Assembly: GCF_910577345.1 (NCBI RefSeq)
Contig: NZ_CAJTMT010000040.1
Span: 1-25,167, forward strand
Reading direction: 5' to 3'
From: an uncultured Duncaniella sp.
Lineage (GTDB): Bacteria; Bacteroidota; Bacteroidia; Bacteroidales; Muribaculaceae
DNA: 25,167 bases
Shown in pieces: positions 8,272 through 15,951 of this stretch; within the stretch, counting starts at the first letter, position 1; each line of letters starts with the position of its first letter. Below the pieces are notes generated by a model. It was not told the DNA's origin and searched no databases. It was given only the letters and a program-made list of their open reading frames with translations. A program made the translations under genes and the position numbers.

Positions 8272-10122
8272 ATGTTAGACAAGACCAATGTCAAGACCCT
8301 CGACAAAGTTGTTGTCCGCTTCTCGGGTGACTCCGGCGACGGTATGCAGCTTGCAGGCAACATTTTCACAAATGTTTCCGCAGGGTTAGGAAACAAAGTG
8401 TCAACCTTCCCCGACTATCCGGCAGAAGTGCGCGCCCCCCAGGGTTCGCTCAGCGGCGTGTCAGGTTTCCAGGTGAGCGTCGGTGTCGACGTCCACACCC
8501 CCGGCGACCTCTGCGACGTGCTCATCGCCATGAACCCCGCCGCCCTCAAGCAGAACATCAAGTTCCTCAAGCCCGGTGGAGTTGTGATCGTCGACATTGA
8601 CTCATTCAAGGAAGCCGATCTCAAGAAAGCCCTCTTCGAGACCCTCGATCCCTTCAAGGAACTCGACATCAAGGCCCAGGTGGTGGAAGTCCCCGTGACC
8701 GCCATGACCAAGGACGCCCTCGCCGACTCCGGACTCGACAACAAGAGCATCCTCAAGTGCCGCAACATCTTCGCCCTCGGCCTCGTATGCTGGCTCTTCG
8801 ACCGTCCCCTCGAAGGCGCACTCCGTATGCTCAAAGGCAAATTCGCAAAGAAACCCGCCATCTATGAAGCCAACGCCAAGGTCATCGAGGCCGGCTACAA
8901 CTATGGCAACAACATACATGCCACCGTCTCGACCTACCGCATCGAGACCGAGGAAGCCGTCCCCGGTGTCTACACCGACATCAACGGCAACACCGCCACC
9001 GCATGGGGCTTCATCGCCGCATCGGAGAAGAGCGGCCGTCCCCTCTTCCTCGGCAGCTACCCCATCACCCCCGCAACCGACATCCTTCAGGAACTTGCCA
9101 AGCGCAAGGACCTCGGCGTGAAAGCCGTCCAGATGGAAGATGAGATTGCAGGTGTCTGCTCCGCAATCGGCGCATCCTTCGCCGGTCACCTCGCCGTCAC
9201 CTCCACCTCAGGCCCCGGCCTCGCGCTCAAGAGCGAAGGCATCGGCCTCGCCGTCATCGCCGAGCTTCCCCTCGTGGTTGTCGACGTTCAGCGCGGCGGT
9301 CCCTCAACAGGTCTTCCCACCAAGACCGAGCAGACCGACCTCATGCAGGCCCTCTATGGCCGCAACGGTGAATCGCCCCTCGCTGTAGTCGCCGCTTCAA
9401 CCCCGACCGACTGCTTCACAATGGCATTCGAAGCCGCCCGCATCGCCATGGAACACATGACACCCGTCATCCTCCTCACCGACGCCTTCATCGGCAACGG
9501 ATCGAGCGCATGGCGCATTCCCGAGGCTTCCGAACTCCCCGAAATCCATCCTCCGCTGCTCGCCCCCAACCAGGTCGATGCCGCATGGCAGCCCTACACC
9601 CGCAAGGACGAGGACATGGTGCGCTACTGGGCTATCCCCGGCACCGAAGGCGCCATGCACCGCGTAGGCGGTCTTGAAAAAGACTTCAACACAGGCGCAA
9701 TCTCCACCGACCCCATCAACCACGAAAAGATGGTCAAGGCACGCCGCGAGAAAATCGCCCGCATCGCCAACGACATTCCCGCCCTCGAAGTGCTCGACCC
9801 GAAGGGTGCCGACACAATCCTCGTAGGCTGGGGTGGAACTTACGGACACCTCCGCACCGCCGCCGGCGAACTCTGCGCCGAAGGCAAGCCCGTGGCATTC
9901 GCCCACTTCAACTACATCAACCCGCTTCCCGCCAACACTGAAGAAGTGCTCCGTGGCTACAAGCAGGTAATCGTGGCCGAGCTCAACACCGGCATGTTCG
10001 CCGACTATCTCCAGGCCAAATTCCCCGAACTCAACATCAAGCGCATCAACAAGATCCAGGGCCAGCCCTTCCTTGTCAGCGAAGTTGTGAATGGTGTAAC
10101 CAAAATCATGGAGGAAAAATAA
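8272..10122 (+). CDS. korA: 2-oxoacid (2-oxoglutarate):ferredoxin oxidoreductase, fused gamma-alpha subunit
   Basis: With KorB it converts 2-oxoglutarate (or another 2-oxoacid), CoA and oxidised ferredoxin to acyl-CoA, CO2 and reduced ferredoxin. The N-terminal gamma domain (about 12-190) opens with FSGDSGDGMQLAG and continues with the PAEVRAPQG motif. The alpha domain (from about 240) has YPITPATDIL (about 263-272), the MEDEIAG motif, TSGPGLALKSEGIG (about 312) and QRGGPSTGLPT. The 616-residue gamma-alpha fusion is the usual form of two-subunit enzymes of anaerobes. Only 4 bp separate it from korB. No separate ferredoxin-type delta subunit is present. The 2-oxoglutarate specificity is inferred from family resemblance, not from a diagnostic residue. 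Confidence 0.93.
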   Translation: MLDKTNVKTLDKVVVRFSGDSGDGMQLAGNIFTNVSAGLGNKVSTFPDYPAEVRAPQGSLSGVSGFQVSVGVDVHTPGDLCDVLIAMNPAALKQNIKFLKPGGVVIVDIDSFKEADLKKALFETLDPFKELDIKAQVVEVPVTAMTKDALADSGLDNKSILKCRNIFALGLVCWLFDRPLEGALRMLKGKFAKKPAIYEANAKVIEAGYNYGNNIHATVSTYRIETEEAVPGVYTDINGNTATAWGFIAASEKSGRPLFLGSYPITPATDILQELAKRKDLGVKAVQMEDEIAGVCSAIGASFAGHLAVTSTSGPGLALKSEGIGLAVIAELPLVVVDVQRGGPSTGLPTKTEQTDLMQALYGRNGESPLAVVAASTPTDCFTMAFEAARIAMEHMTPVILLTDAFIGNGSSAWRIPEASELPEIHPPLLAPNQVDAAWQPYTRKDEDMVRYWAIPGTEGAMHRVGGLEKDFNTGAISTDPINHEKMVKARREKIARIANDIPALEVLDPKGADTILVGWGGTYGHLRTAAGELCAEGKPVAFAHFNYINPLPANTEEVLRGYKQVIVAELNTGMFADYLQAKFPELNIKRINKIQGQPFLVSEVVNGVTKIMEEK

Positions 10123-10126
10123 TATC

Positions 10127-11140
10127 ATGGAACAGACTCAGTTTACCCCCGCCAACTATAAGAGCAATCAATCAGTGCGCTGGTGTCCCGGTTGCGGTGA
10201 CCACGCCATCCTCAACTCACTCCACAAGGCAATGGCCATCGTCGGCGTGCCTCCCCACAAGACCGCAGTCATCTCCGGCATCGGTTGCTCCTCCCGTCTC
10301 CCCTACTATATGAACACCTACGGCTTCCACACCATCCACGGACGTGCGGCAGCCATCGCCACAGGCTTCAAGGTAGCCCGTCCCGACATGACCGTATGGC
10401 AGATTTCAGGTGACGGCGACGGCCTCGCCATCGGCGGCAACCACTTCATCCACGCAGTGCGCCGCAATGTCGACATAAACATGCTCCTCTTCAACAACAA
10501 AATCTACGGTCTGACAAAGGGTCAGTACTCCCCCACCAGCGACCGTGGTTTCGTTTCGAAGTCGTCACCCTACGGAACAACCGAGGATCCCTTCATCCCC
10601 GCAGAGCTCGTATTCGGTGCGCGCGGCAACTTCTTTGCCCGCAGCATCGACGTTGAGCTCCAGATTTCTCAGGAAGTCCTCGTGGCCGCCGCCCGCCACA
10701 AAGGTGCGTCAGTCGTGGAAATCCTCCAGAACTGCGTCATCTTCAACCACGGCATCCACAACTTCATCACCGACAAGGAACACCGTGCAGAGCGCACCAT
10801 CCACCTCGTCCACGGCGAGAAGATGCTCTTCGGCAAGGACAAGGAAATGGGCCTCGTGCGCGACGGCTTCCTCCTCAAGGCAGTGAAAGTCGGCGAGAAC
10901 GGCTACACCATCGACGACGTGCTCGTCCATGACGCCCACACCCCCTCCAACTTCCTCCACCAGCAGCTCGCCATGATGGACGGCCATGACCTCCCCCTCG
11001 CACTCGGTGTCATCCGCGATGTCGATTCCATCGCCTACGACCAGGCAGTCGAAGAGCAGGTTGCAGAAGTCCGCGCCCGCAAAAACTTCTCATCCCTCCG
11101 CGACATGGTCCTCGCCGGCGAAACCTGGACAGTGGAATAA
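10127..11140 (+). CDS. korB: 2-oxoacid (2-oxoglutarate):ferredoxin oxidoreductase, beta subunit
   Basis: This is the thiamine-diphosphate and iron-sulfur subunit that partners KorA. RWCPGCGDHA supplies Cys20 and Cys23. Cys54 in GIGCSSR and a later Cys in EILQNCVIFN complete a likely 4Fe-4S set. The TPP-Mg motif GDGDG is at 95-99 with the NN of LLFNNKIYG at 123-124, and LTKGQYSPTS follows. Its 337 residues are normal. The start follows the korA stop by 4 bp. A GGAGG at 10110-10114 inside the end of korA lies 12 nt upstream, which is rather far for a working ribosome-binding site in this phylum. A long hairpin follows 77 bp after the stop. Confidence 0.94.
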   Translation: MEQTQFTPANYKSNQSVRWCPGCGDHAILNSLHKAMAIVGVPPHKTAVISGIGCSSRLPYYMNTYGFHTIHGRAAAIATGFKVARPDMTVWQISGDGDGLAIGGNHFIHAVRRNVDINMLLFNNKIYGLTKGQYSPTSDRGFVSKSSPYGTTEDPFIPAELVFGARGNFFARSIDVELQISQEVLVAAARHKGASVVEILQNCVIFNHGIHNFITDKEHRAERTIHLVHGEKMLFGKDKEMGLVRDGFLLKAVKVGENGYTIDDVLVHDAHTPSNFLHQQLAMMDGHDLPLALGVIRDVDSIAYDQAVEEQVAEVRARKNFSSLRDMVLAGETWTVE

Positions 11141-11217
11141 GAATCTCATTGACAAGAACATTTTCCGACTGCAAATTTCACACCAACGAAATTCCAGCAT
11201 CGGGAAAGCCGGAATAA

Positions 11218-11267
11218 GCTAAAGCCATAAATGCTGATGAAACAACATCGGCATTTATGGCTTTAGC
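11218..11267. terminator. Very stable 22-bp stem hairpin after korB, no T-run
   Basis: GCTAAAGCCATAAATGC (11218-11234) is exactly complementary to GCATTTATGGCTTTAGC (11251-11267). The stem extends inward through TGATG/CATCG with one G-U pair to a six-base AAACAA loop. It is well placed to end or protect the 3' end of the korAB transcript. No run of T follows on either strand, so it is not a textbook intrinsic terminator. It may be an exonuclease-blocking 3' end or a repeat-family hairpin. Confidence 0.6.
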
Positions 11268-11270
11268 CGT

Positions 11271-11800
11271 ATATATCTCCCCCGTTTTCTAACATCATAT
11301 TACCTAATACCAACCGGGAAGCTGCGGAGCTATGTTTTGATGCCATCCTGCCGGCATAGCAGCCCTTTGGCATCATCCTGCCGGAGAGTAGCCGGTAAAC
11401 TGCGAAGTCCAAATGATGATTCCATCACCAGCTTAAATAAAAATAACAAACGGGTAGTTATATAGCAGCTACGTTTTGGCACTATACTGATGGATGGCAG
11501 CCAATAAGCTGCTCCGCAGCTTACTAATTGCTACCCGACATGAGATATCATAAGCTTGTTAGTTGCCATCCGGAATGAGAATTATTTCCTATTTTATTGG
11601 GCATACGCGCTACAGCGCGTCCCTACAATTAGTGTTTTTGAAATGCGGTTTATGTTTTTTGTATGCAGTTTATGTCTCTTGGGATGCAGTTTATGTCTTT
11701 TGAGATACATTTTATGTTTTTGTTGTGATTTAGATTCAGATTGTATTATGATTTTATAGATTAATCGCAATGTTTCACCATCTTTCTAAGGTGGCGCCCG
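11271..11800. other. Gene-free stretch with decayed, palindromic repeats
   Basis: I find no convincing gene here. Two diverged direct copies of about 36 bp can be aligned at 11328-11364 and 11467-11502, sharing AGCTA-GTTTTG and a final CAGCC. Small perfect palindromes include TAAGCTGC-TCC-GCAGCTTA (11506-11524), ACGCGCT-AC-AGCGCGT (about 11605-11620) and GTGGCG-CC-CGCCAC near 11791. CATCCTGCCGG occurs twice (about 11344 and 11373). This looks like remnants of noncoding repeats. Short open frames here lack recognisable features. Confidence 0.55.
11643..11722 (+). repeat. Degenerate 20-21-bp tandem repeat, about 4 copies
   Basis: Units starting ATGCGGTTTATG (11643), ATGCAGTTTATG (11663), ATGCAGTTTATG (11684) and ATACATTTTATG (11705) follow one another with T-rich ends. 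The two central copies are nearly identical. The 21-bp period keeps a reading frame open, which explains a Cys/Leu-rich 67-codon open frame (11556-11759). I do not believe that frame is a gene. Confidence 0.7.
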
Positions 11801-11921
11801 CCACGTTAACATATATTTTATATTTAGGGTATTAAATGGGGTTGTTTTAGCTATTTTTCACATAATCGTGCTTTATTCAACTATTTTTTAGAATAGTATG
11901 GGATTTTTTAAATAAAAATTA

Positions 11922-11952
11922 TTTCACATTAGAAAAAATAGCAGTACTTTTG
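11922..11952 (+). promoter_or_regulatory. Probable promoter of the inositol-phosphate synthase gene
   Basis: TACTTTTG at 11945-11952 matches TAnnTTTG exactly, with a weaker TTTC at 11922-11925 as -33 after 19 nt. Transcription would start near 11959, giving a leader of about 100 nt. The leader contains a GTGGC-N7-GCCAC hairpin at 11970-11986. Confidence 0.6.
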
Positions 11953-12036
11953 GGGGCTGATTGGGACAGGTGGCTTCGACGGCCACGGTGCAAATCAATT
12001 CAAACAACGAAACAAATCAAATATAACCTTAATAAT

Positions 12037-12053
12037 TTACTATTAAATAGTAA
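12037..12053. promoter_or_regulatory. Perfect palindrome just upstream of the ino1 start
   Basis: TTACTAT (12037-12043), a TAA spacer and ATAGTAA (12047-12053) form an exact inverted repeat that ends 9 nt before the ATG. In RNA it would form a weak AT-rich hairpin over the ribosome landing site. In DNA it could be an operator. Its role is not established. Confidence 0.4.
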
Positions 12054-12062
12054 GCAACAATC

Positions 12063-13406
12063 ATGACTAAATCTACTGTAAAACCCGCCGACGGTAAGCT
12101 TGGCGTACTCGTAGTAGGACTTGGAGCAGTAACCTCCACCTTCATGACCGGTGTCCTCATGGCCCGCAAAGGTCTTGCAAAGCCTGTTGGCTCAATGACT
12201 CAATATGACAAAATCCGCGTAGGCAAAGGCGCAGACAAAAAATACCTCCACTACAAGGACATCGTGCCTATGGCCGACCTGAACGACATCGTGTTCGGCG
12301 CATGGGACGTTTATCCCGCAAACGCTTATCAGAGCGCAATGTATGCTGAAGTTCTTCAGGAGAAGGACATCGAGCCCGTGAAGGACGAACTCGAAAAGAT
12401 CGTCCCCATGAAGGCCGCTTTCGACAAGAACTATGCAAAGCGTCTTGACGGCGACAACGTGATGGGCGAAAAGACCCGTTGGGAAATGGCCGAGCAGCTC
12501 CGCGAAGACATCCGCAACTTCAAGAAAGAAAACGGTGTTGACCGCGTCGTTGTCCTCTGGGCCGCTTCTACCGAAGTTTATGTTCCCGTTGACGAGAAGG
12601 TTCACGGCACTCTCGAGGCTCTCGAGGCTGCAATGAAGGCTGACGACAAGGAACACATCGCTCCTTCGATGTGCTATGCTTACGCTGCCCTCAAGGAAGG
12701 TGCTCCCTTCATCATGGGTGCCCCCAACACCACTGTCGACATCCCCGCAATGTGGGAACTCAGCGAGCAGACCGGTATGCCCATCGCAGGTAAGGACTTC
12801 AAGACCGGCCAGACTCTCGTGAAGTCAGGCTTCGCCCCCATCATCGGCACCCGTTGCCTCGGCCTCAACGGCTGGTTCTCAACCAACATCCTCGGTAACC
12901 GCGACGGCCTCGTGCTCGACGAACCCGCTAACTTCCGCACCAAGGAGGTTTCCAAGCTCTCTACCCTCGAGTCAATCCTCGTTCCCGAGGATCAGCCCGA
13001 TCTCTACAACGCCAACTGCGGCGGTGCAGAAGAGGGTGGCCACCAGGGCTACTACCACAAGGTGCGCATCAACTACTATCCCCCGCGCAACGACAGCAAG
13101 GAAGGCTGGGACAACATCGATATCTTCGGTTGGATGGGCTATCCCATGCAGATCAAGATCAACTTCCTCTGCCGCGACTCAATCCTCGCAGCTCCCCTCT
13201 GTCTCGACCTCGTGCTTCTGAGCGACCTCGCTGCCCGCGCCGGCCGTCATGGCATCCAGCGCTTCCTCAGCTTCTTCCTTAAGAGCCCGATGCACGACTA
13301 CACCAAGGGTGAAGTTCCCGTTAACCACCTCTTCCAGCAGTACACTATGCTGAAGAATGCCATCCGCGAGATGGGCGGTTACGAGGCTGACGAAGAAATT
13401 GACTAA
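12063..13406 (+). CDS. ino1: myo-Inositol-3-phosphate synthase
   Basis: It converts glucose-6-phosphate to inositol-3-phosphate with bound NAD. The NAD-binding motif GLGAVTSTF lies near 19-27. LWAASTEVYVP, the FIMGAPNTTVDIP segment, AGKDFKTGQTLVK with the conserved lysines Lys244 and Lys247, and LGLNGWFSTNILGNRDG are family blocks that hold the active site. At 447 residues it is between the short archaeal/actinobacterial and long eukaryotic enzymes. In Bacteroides the enzyme feeds inositol lipids, including inositol phosphorylceramide. In the known Bacteroides cluster it sits beside CDP-alcohol transferase and phosphatase genes, but here it stands alone. It has its own promoter and terminator. 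Confidence 0.95.
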   Translation: MTKSTVKPADGKLGVLVVGLGAVTSTFMTGVLMARKGLAKPVGSMTQYDKIRVGKGADKKYLHYKDIVPMADLNDIVFGAWDVYPANAYQSAMYAEVLQEKDIEPVKDELEKIVPMKAAFDKNYAKRLDGDNVMGEKTRWEMAEQLREDIRNFKKENGVDRVVVLWAASTEVYVPVDEKVHGTLEALEAAMKADDKEHIAPSMCYAYAALKEGAPFIMGAPNTTVDIPAMWELSEQTGMPIAGKDFKTGQTLVKSGFAPIIGTRCLGLNGWFSTNILGNRDGLVLDEPANFRTKEVSKLSTLESILVPEDQPDLYNANCGGAEEGGHQGYYHKVRINYYPPRNDSKEGWDNIDIFGWMGYPMQIKINFLCRDSILAAPLCLDLVLLSDLAARAGRHGIQRFLSFFLKSPMHDYTKGEVPVNHLFQQYTMLKNAIREMGGYEADEEID

Positions 13407-13480
13407 TTGTATTGAATACATACACATTCATCACATTGGCAATATTATAGCCCAAACCGTAAGGAAAGAAAAATGAAATG

Positions 13481-13525
13481 AAAAAAGTGCGGCCTGTCGC
13501 GACGACAGTCCGCACCTTTTGTTTT
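13481..13525. terminator. Bidirectional terminator between ino1 and the amidase gene
   Basis: GTGCGG (13487-13492) pairs with CCGCAC (13510-13515), and an inner CTGTCG/CGACAG stem closes on a CGA loop. An A-run precedes (13481-13486) and a T-rich tract follows (13517-13525). It can therefore serve ino1 from the left and the converging amidase gene from the right. Confidence 0.85.
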
Positions 13526-13543
13526 GCCGCCTCAGGAGTGGTG

Positions 13544-13948
13544 TTATGCCCCATACTCCTCAGCCGCATCGAAGCAGGGGCAGGCTTTGGCGGCGAATTC
13601 GTAGTGGGAGTGGACGGTGGCAGATGGGAAGCGCCTGCGGAGGTCTGAAATCAGTTCTCGAAGAGCGGTTTTCTGCCGGGGTGTGCGCGTGTCGGCCGGA
13701 GTGCCGTCTGCTGCCAGACCTCCGGCATAGACCACACCGATGCTCTCCGCATTCTGCCCCAGACAATGCGCCCCGATTTCCGCCTCCGGACGTCCCGCGG
13801 ACACCTCCCCTTTCAGATTCACAAGATAGTGATAGCCGATACACCTGAAGCCCCTCGCCCTATGCCAACCGTCGATTTCCGCCACTGTCACTTCCCGTCC
13901 CGCCTTTGTCGCTGTGCAATGCACAATGATTTTTGTGATTTTTCTCAT
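13544..13948 (-). CDS. N-acetylmuramoyl-L-alanine amidase (amidase_2, T7-lysozyme type)
   Basis: It cleaves the bond between muramic acid and the peptide stem of peptidoglycan. The zinc site is visible as His10 (IIVHCTAT), His115 and Cys123 (HSHYEFAAKACPCF). Lys121 is at the catalytic lysine position and Tyr39/Tyr41 are in GYHYLV. There is no signal peptide. At 134 residues it is a bare catalytic domain like phage endolysins, a type often found as a single gene in Bacteroidales genomes. It stands alone between two terminators, with no holin, HU-like or phage gene next to it. A TATTTTTG (minus strand, 13986-13979) could be its promoter. A remnant of a phage or an element-borne lysin gene is the likely source. 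Confidence 0.88.
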   Translation of the reverse strand: MRKITKIIVHCTATKAGREVTVAEIDGWHRARGFRCIGYHYLVNLKGEVSAGRPEAEIGAHCLGQNAESIGVVYAGGLAADGTPADTRTPRQKTALRELISDLRRRFPSATVHSHYEFAAKACPCFDAAEEYGA

Positions 13949-13978
13949 GATATTTTAATGTTTAAGGGTTTTACACCA

Positions 13979-14012
13979 CAAAAATACGCACCTTTCCGAC
14001 CAGAAAGGTGCG
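13979..14012 (-). terminator. Terminator after gldH
   Basis: CGCACCTTTC and GAAAGGTGCG (14003-14012 and 13987-13996) form a perfect 10-bp stem with a 6-nt loop. On the minus strand it runs into TATTTTTG. It lies 60 bp beyond the gldH stop and closes the rny-ricT-gldH block. The same TATTTTTG also fits a -7 promoter box for the amidase gene, so the two signals may overlap. Confidence 0.8.
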
Positions 14013-14071
14013 ATAATGCAAAAGGGCTATAAAATATCTGCAAGCGGAAAGACGCCCAAAGGCGAAATCCC

Positions 14072-14551
14072 CTATCTTATCACTTCGATGCCGACCTGCT
14101 CGATGCCACGGAGGGTGTCGACGCGCATTATATGGCGCATGGCCACGGGGCGCGTCACATCAATCACCCCTTCGGGCTTGACGGTCACCTCCTGCTGATA
14201 CGATGCGCCGAATCCGCTCCCGAGCCAACGGCCGTAGACATCGGCCAGACGGATGTTGAGCGTGTCGCGCACGGTGCGCCGGTTGTCTGTGTGATATGTC
14301 AGCTCAAGCCAGAGATTGGAGTAGCGGTAGGAATTTCCGTGACGCAAGGCAACCTTTATGGCACCGTTGACAAGCGAATCATTGTCGGTAAGCGATGTGT
14401 CGACCGGAAGGAGCGAGACTGTATCGGTGAAGATCCAACCCTCCTGCGGAAGATTGGCCCAACTGCTGTAGTCACGCTCACCGCCACACGACACGAAGCC
14501 TACGGCTGCCGCCACGGCCACACATATATTATATAGAAGCGCGCGCATCAT
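14072..14551 (-). CDS. gldH: GldH-like lipoprotein
   Basis: GldH is a lipoprotein first tied to gliding and type IX secretion in Flavobacteria. Homologues are kept in non-gliding Bacteroidales, where the role is unclear. The signal peptide ends in lipobox GFVSC with lipidated Cys22. The family core is seen in LWLELTYHTD and the LADVYGRWLGSGFG segment (about 102-115). Its 159 residues are normal. The ATG overlaps the ricT stop as ATGA, which implies translational coupling. A second ATG follows directly. No other gld or T9SS gene is in the window. Confidence 0.82.
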   Translation of the reverse strand: MMRALLYNICVAVAAAVGFVSCGGERDYSSWANLPQEGWIFTDTVSLLPVDTSLTDNDSLVNGAIKVALRHGNSYRYSNLWLELTYHTDNRRTVRDTLNIRLADVYGRWLGSGFGASYQQEVTVKPEGVIDVTRPVAMRHIMRVDTLRGIEQVGIEVIR

Positions 14552-15936
14552 TCCTTGTTGTCACGGAAAGCTTTCGGTATGCGGTTGGGTCGCGGCTGCT
14601 GCGGTTCGCCGTTCTGCTGACGGGGCTGCTGCGACTGCTGATTATCACCTCCGGCTCCCTGCTCCCGTTTCTGCCCACCGCCATCCTGCGGCTTCTTGGG
14701 CTTCTTGGGACGGGGCTTGCGCTCGGCCTGCTCGCCGTTCTTGGGCAGCTCACCCTTGGAGTCATCAGCTTTCGGCTGCTGACCCTTCGGTTGCTCATTC
14801 TTCCGGGGCTGTTCACCCTTCTGACCCTGCTTTGGCGACGGAGCTGCCTGACCATCCTGCTGGGGCGCATTGCCTGCAGCCGGTTTCTTCTTGCGCTTCT
14901 TCTTTTTGGCCTTGTCAAAACGGGTGAGGTCGTCCTGCGACGCAAGGTCGATGGGCTTGGGTTTCACACCCGGTTTCGGCTCACCCTCGCGCACGAGTTC
15001 AGCCGGTTTCTCGCCACGGCGGTTCATCTCAATCACTTCAAAGGCACGTTCAGCATCGATCGTGACAAGATTGGCAGGAATCTGCTTGTCGGTCGAATAG
15101 GTTATCTGCTTCTTGAAGATGTCGGTCTTGAAGTGATAGTATGTATTGTCGAGCGTTTCAAGACGGATTTCGCGTCCGGGCATCTGCTTGGAGCTTTCAA
15201 CGTAGGTGTCAACCTCGAAATTCAGACAGCATTTGAGCTTCGCACATTGCCCCGCAAGCTTCTGCGGATTGAGCGATATGTCCTGATAGCGTGCAGCGCT
15301 CGTGCCGACCGACACGAAGTTGGTCATCCAGCTCGCGCAACACAGCGGACGGCCGCAGGAACCGATGCCTCCGATGCGGCCCGCCTCCTGACGCGCACCA
15401 ATCTGCTTCATCTCGATGCGCACCTTGAAGGTCTCGGCAAGCACCTTGATGAGCTGACGGAAATCCACGCGCTCGTCGGCGATATAGTAGAAAATAGCCT
15501 TGTTTCCATCGCCCTGATACTCGACATCGCCAATCTTCATGTTGAGATGCAGCGACTCGGCAATCTTGCGCGCACGAATCATCGTGTCGTTCTCGCGGGC
15601 CTTTGCCTCCTCATACTTGTCGATGTCGGCAGGCTTGGCCTTGCGGAACACACGGCGTATCTCAGCGTCGGGCTTCACATTTGCGCGTCGCATCTGGAGC
15701 GCGACGAGCTTTCCGGTGAGTGTCACGGTGCCTATATCGTGGCCCGGGGATGCCTCTACGGCCACGACATCGCCCGGAGCGAGGTCAAGGTTGATTGAAT
15801 TACGGTAGAACCCCTTGCGGGTGTTCTTGAACTGCACTTCGACAATATCGAAGTCAGTCATGCCGCCGGGAATATCCTCCAGCCAATTGCAGCAGTGGAG
15901 CTTCCCGCGCGGACAACGTCGGTCTTTTTCTTCCAT
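14548..15936 (-). CDS. ricT: RicT/YaaT-like PSP1-domain iron-sulfur protein
   Basis: This resembles Bacillus RicT (YaaT), part of the iron-sulfur Y-complex that directs RNase Y in mRNA maturation. The PSP1 core spans about 28-260. Conserved cysteines are Cys194, Cys199 and Cys200 in GSCGRPLCCASW, and Cys231, Cys236 and Cys237 in CAKLKCCLNFE, matching the cluster-binding pattern of RicT. An extra N-terminal set (Cys8, Cys15, Cys16) precedes the core. The last 140 residues or so are low-complexity: a Lys cluster AKKKKRKKKP near 345, then Gln/Pro/Gly/Lys-rich sequence, probably disordered and perhaps RNA-binding. The gene lies 15 bp after rny and overlaps gldH. No RicA or RicF partner is visible here. 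A functional link with RNase Y is inferred from family and adjacency. Confidence 0.88.
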   Translation of the reverse strand: MEEKDRRCPRGKLHCCNWLEDIPGGMTDFDIVEVQFKNTRKGFYRNSINLDLAPGDVVAVEASPGHDIGTVTLTGKLVALQMRRANVKPDAEIRRVFRKAKPADIDKYEEAKARENDTMIRARKIAESLHLNMKIGDVEYQGDGNKAIFYYIADERVDFRQLIKVLAETFKVRIEMKQIGARQEAGRIGGIGSCGRPLCCASWMTNFVSVGTSAARYQDISLNPQKLAGQCAKLKCCLNFEVDTYVESSKQMPGREIRLETLDNTYYHFKTDIFKKQITYSTDKQIPANLVTIDAERAFEVIEMNRRGEKPAELVREGEPKPGVKPKPIDLASQDDLTRFDKAKKKKRKKKPAAGNAPQQDGQAAPSPKQGQKGEQPRKNEQPKGQQPKADDSKGELPKNGEQAERKPRPKKPKKPQDGGGQKREQGAGGDNQQSQQPRQQNGEPQQPRPNRIPKAFRDNKE

Positions 15937-15951
15937 TTCCGGCCCTCCCTC

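Noticed and set aside
9397..10128. 243-codon minus-strand open frame over korA
   Set aside because: Shadow of korA, with no recognisable motif.
11556..11759. 67-codon Cys/Leu-rich open frame
   Set aside because: It exists because a 21-bp noncoding tandem repeat keeps the frame open. It has no start signal and no conserved feature.
14791..15798. 335-codon plus-strand open frame over ricT
   Set aside because: It is antisense to ricT, which keeps the conserved cysteine motifs. The antisense product shows no domain.
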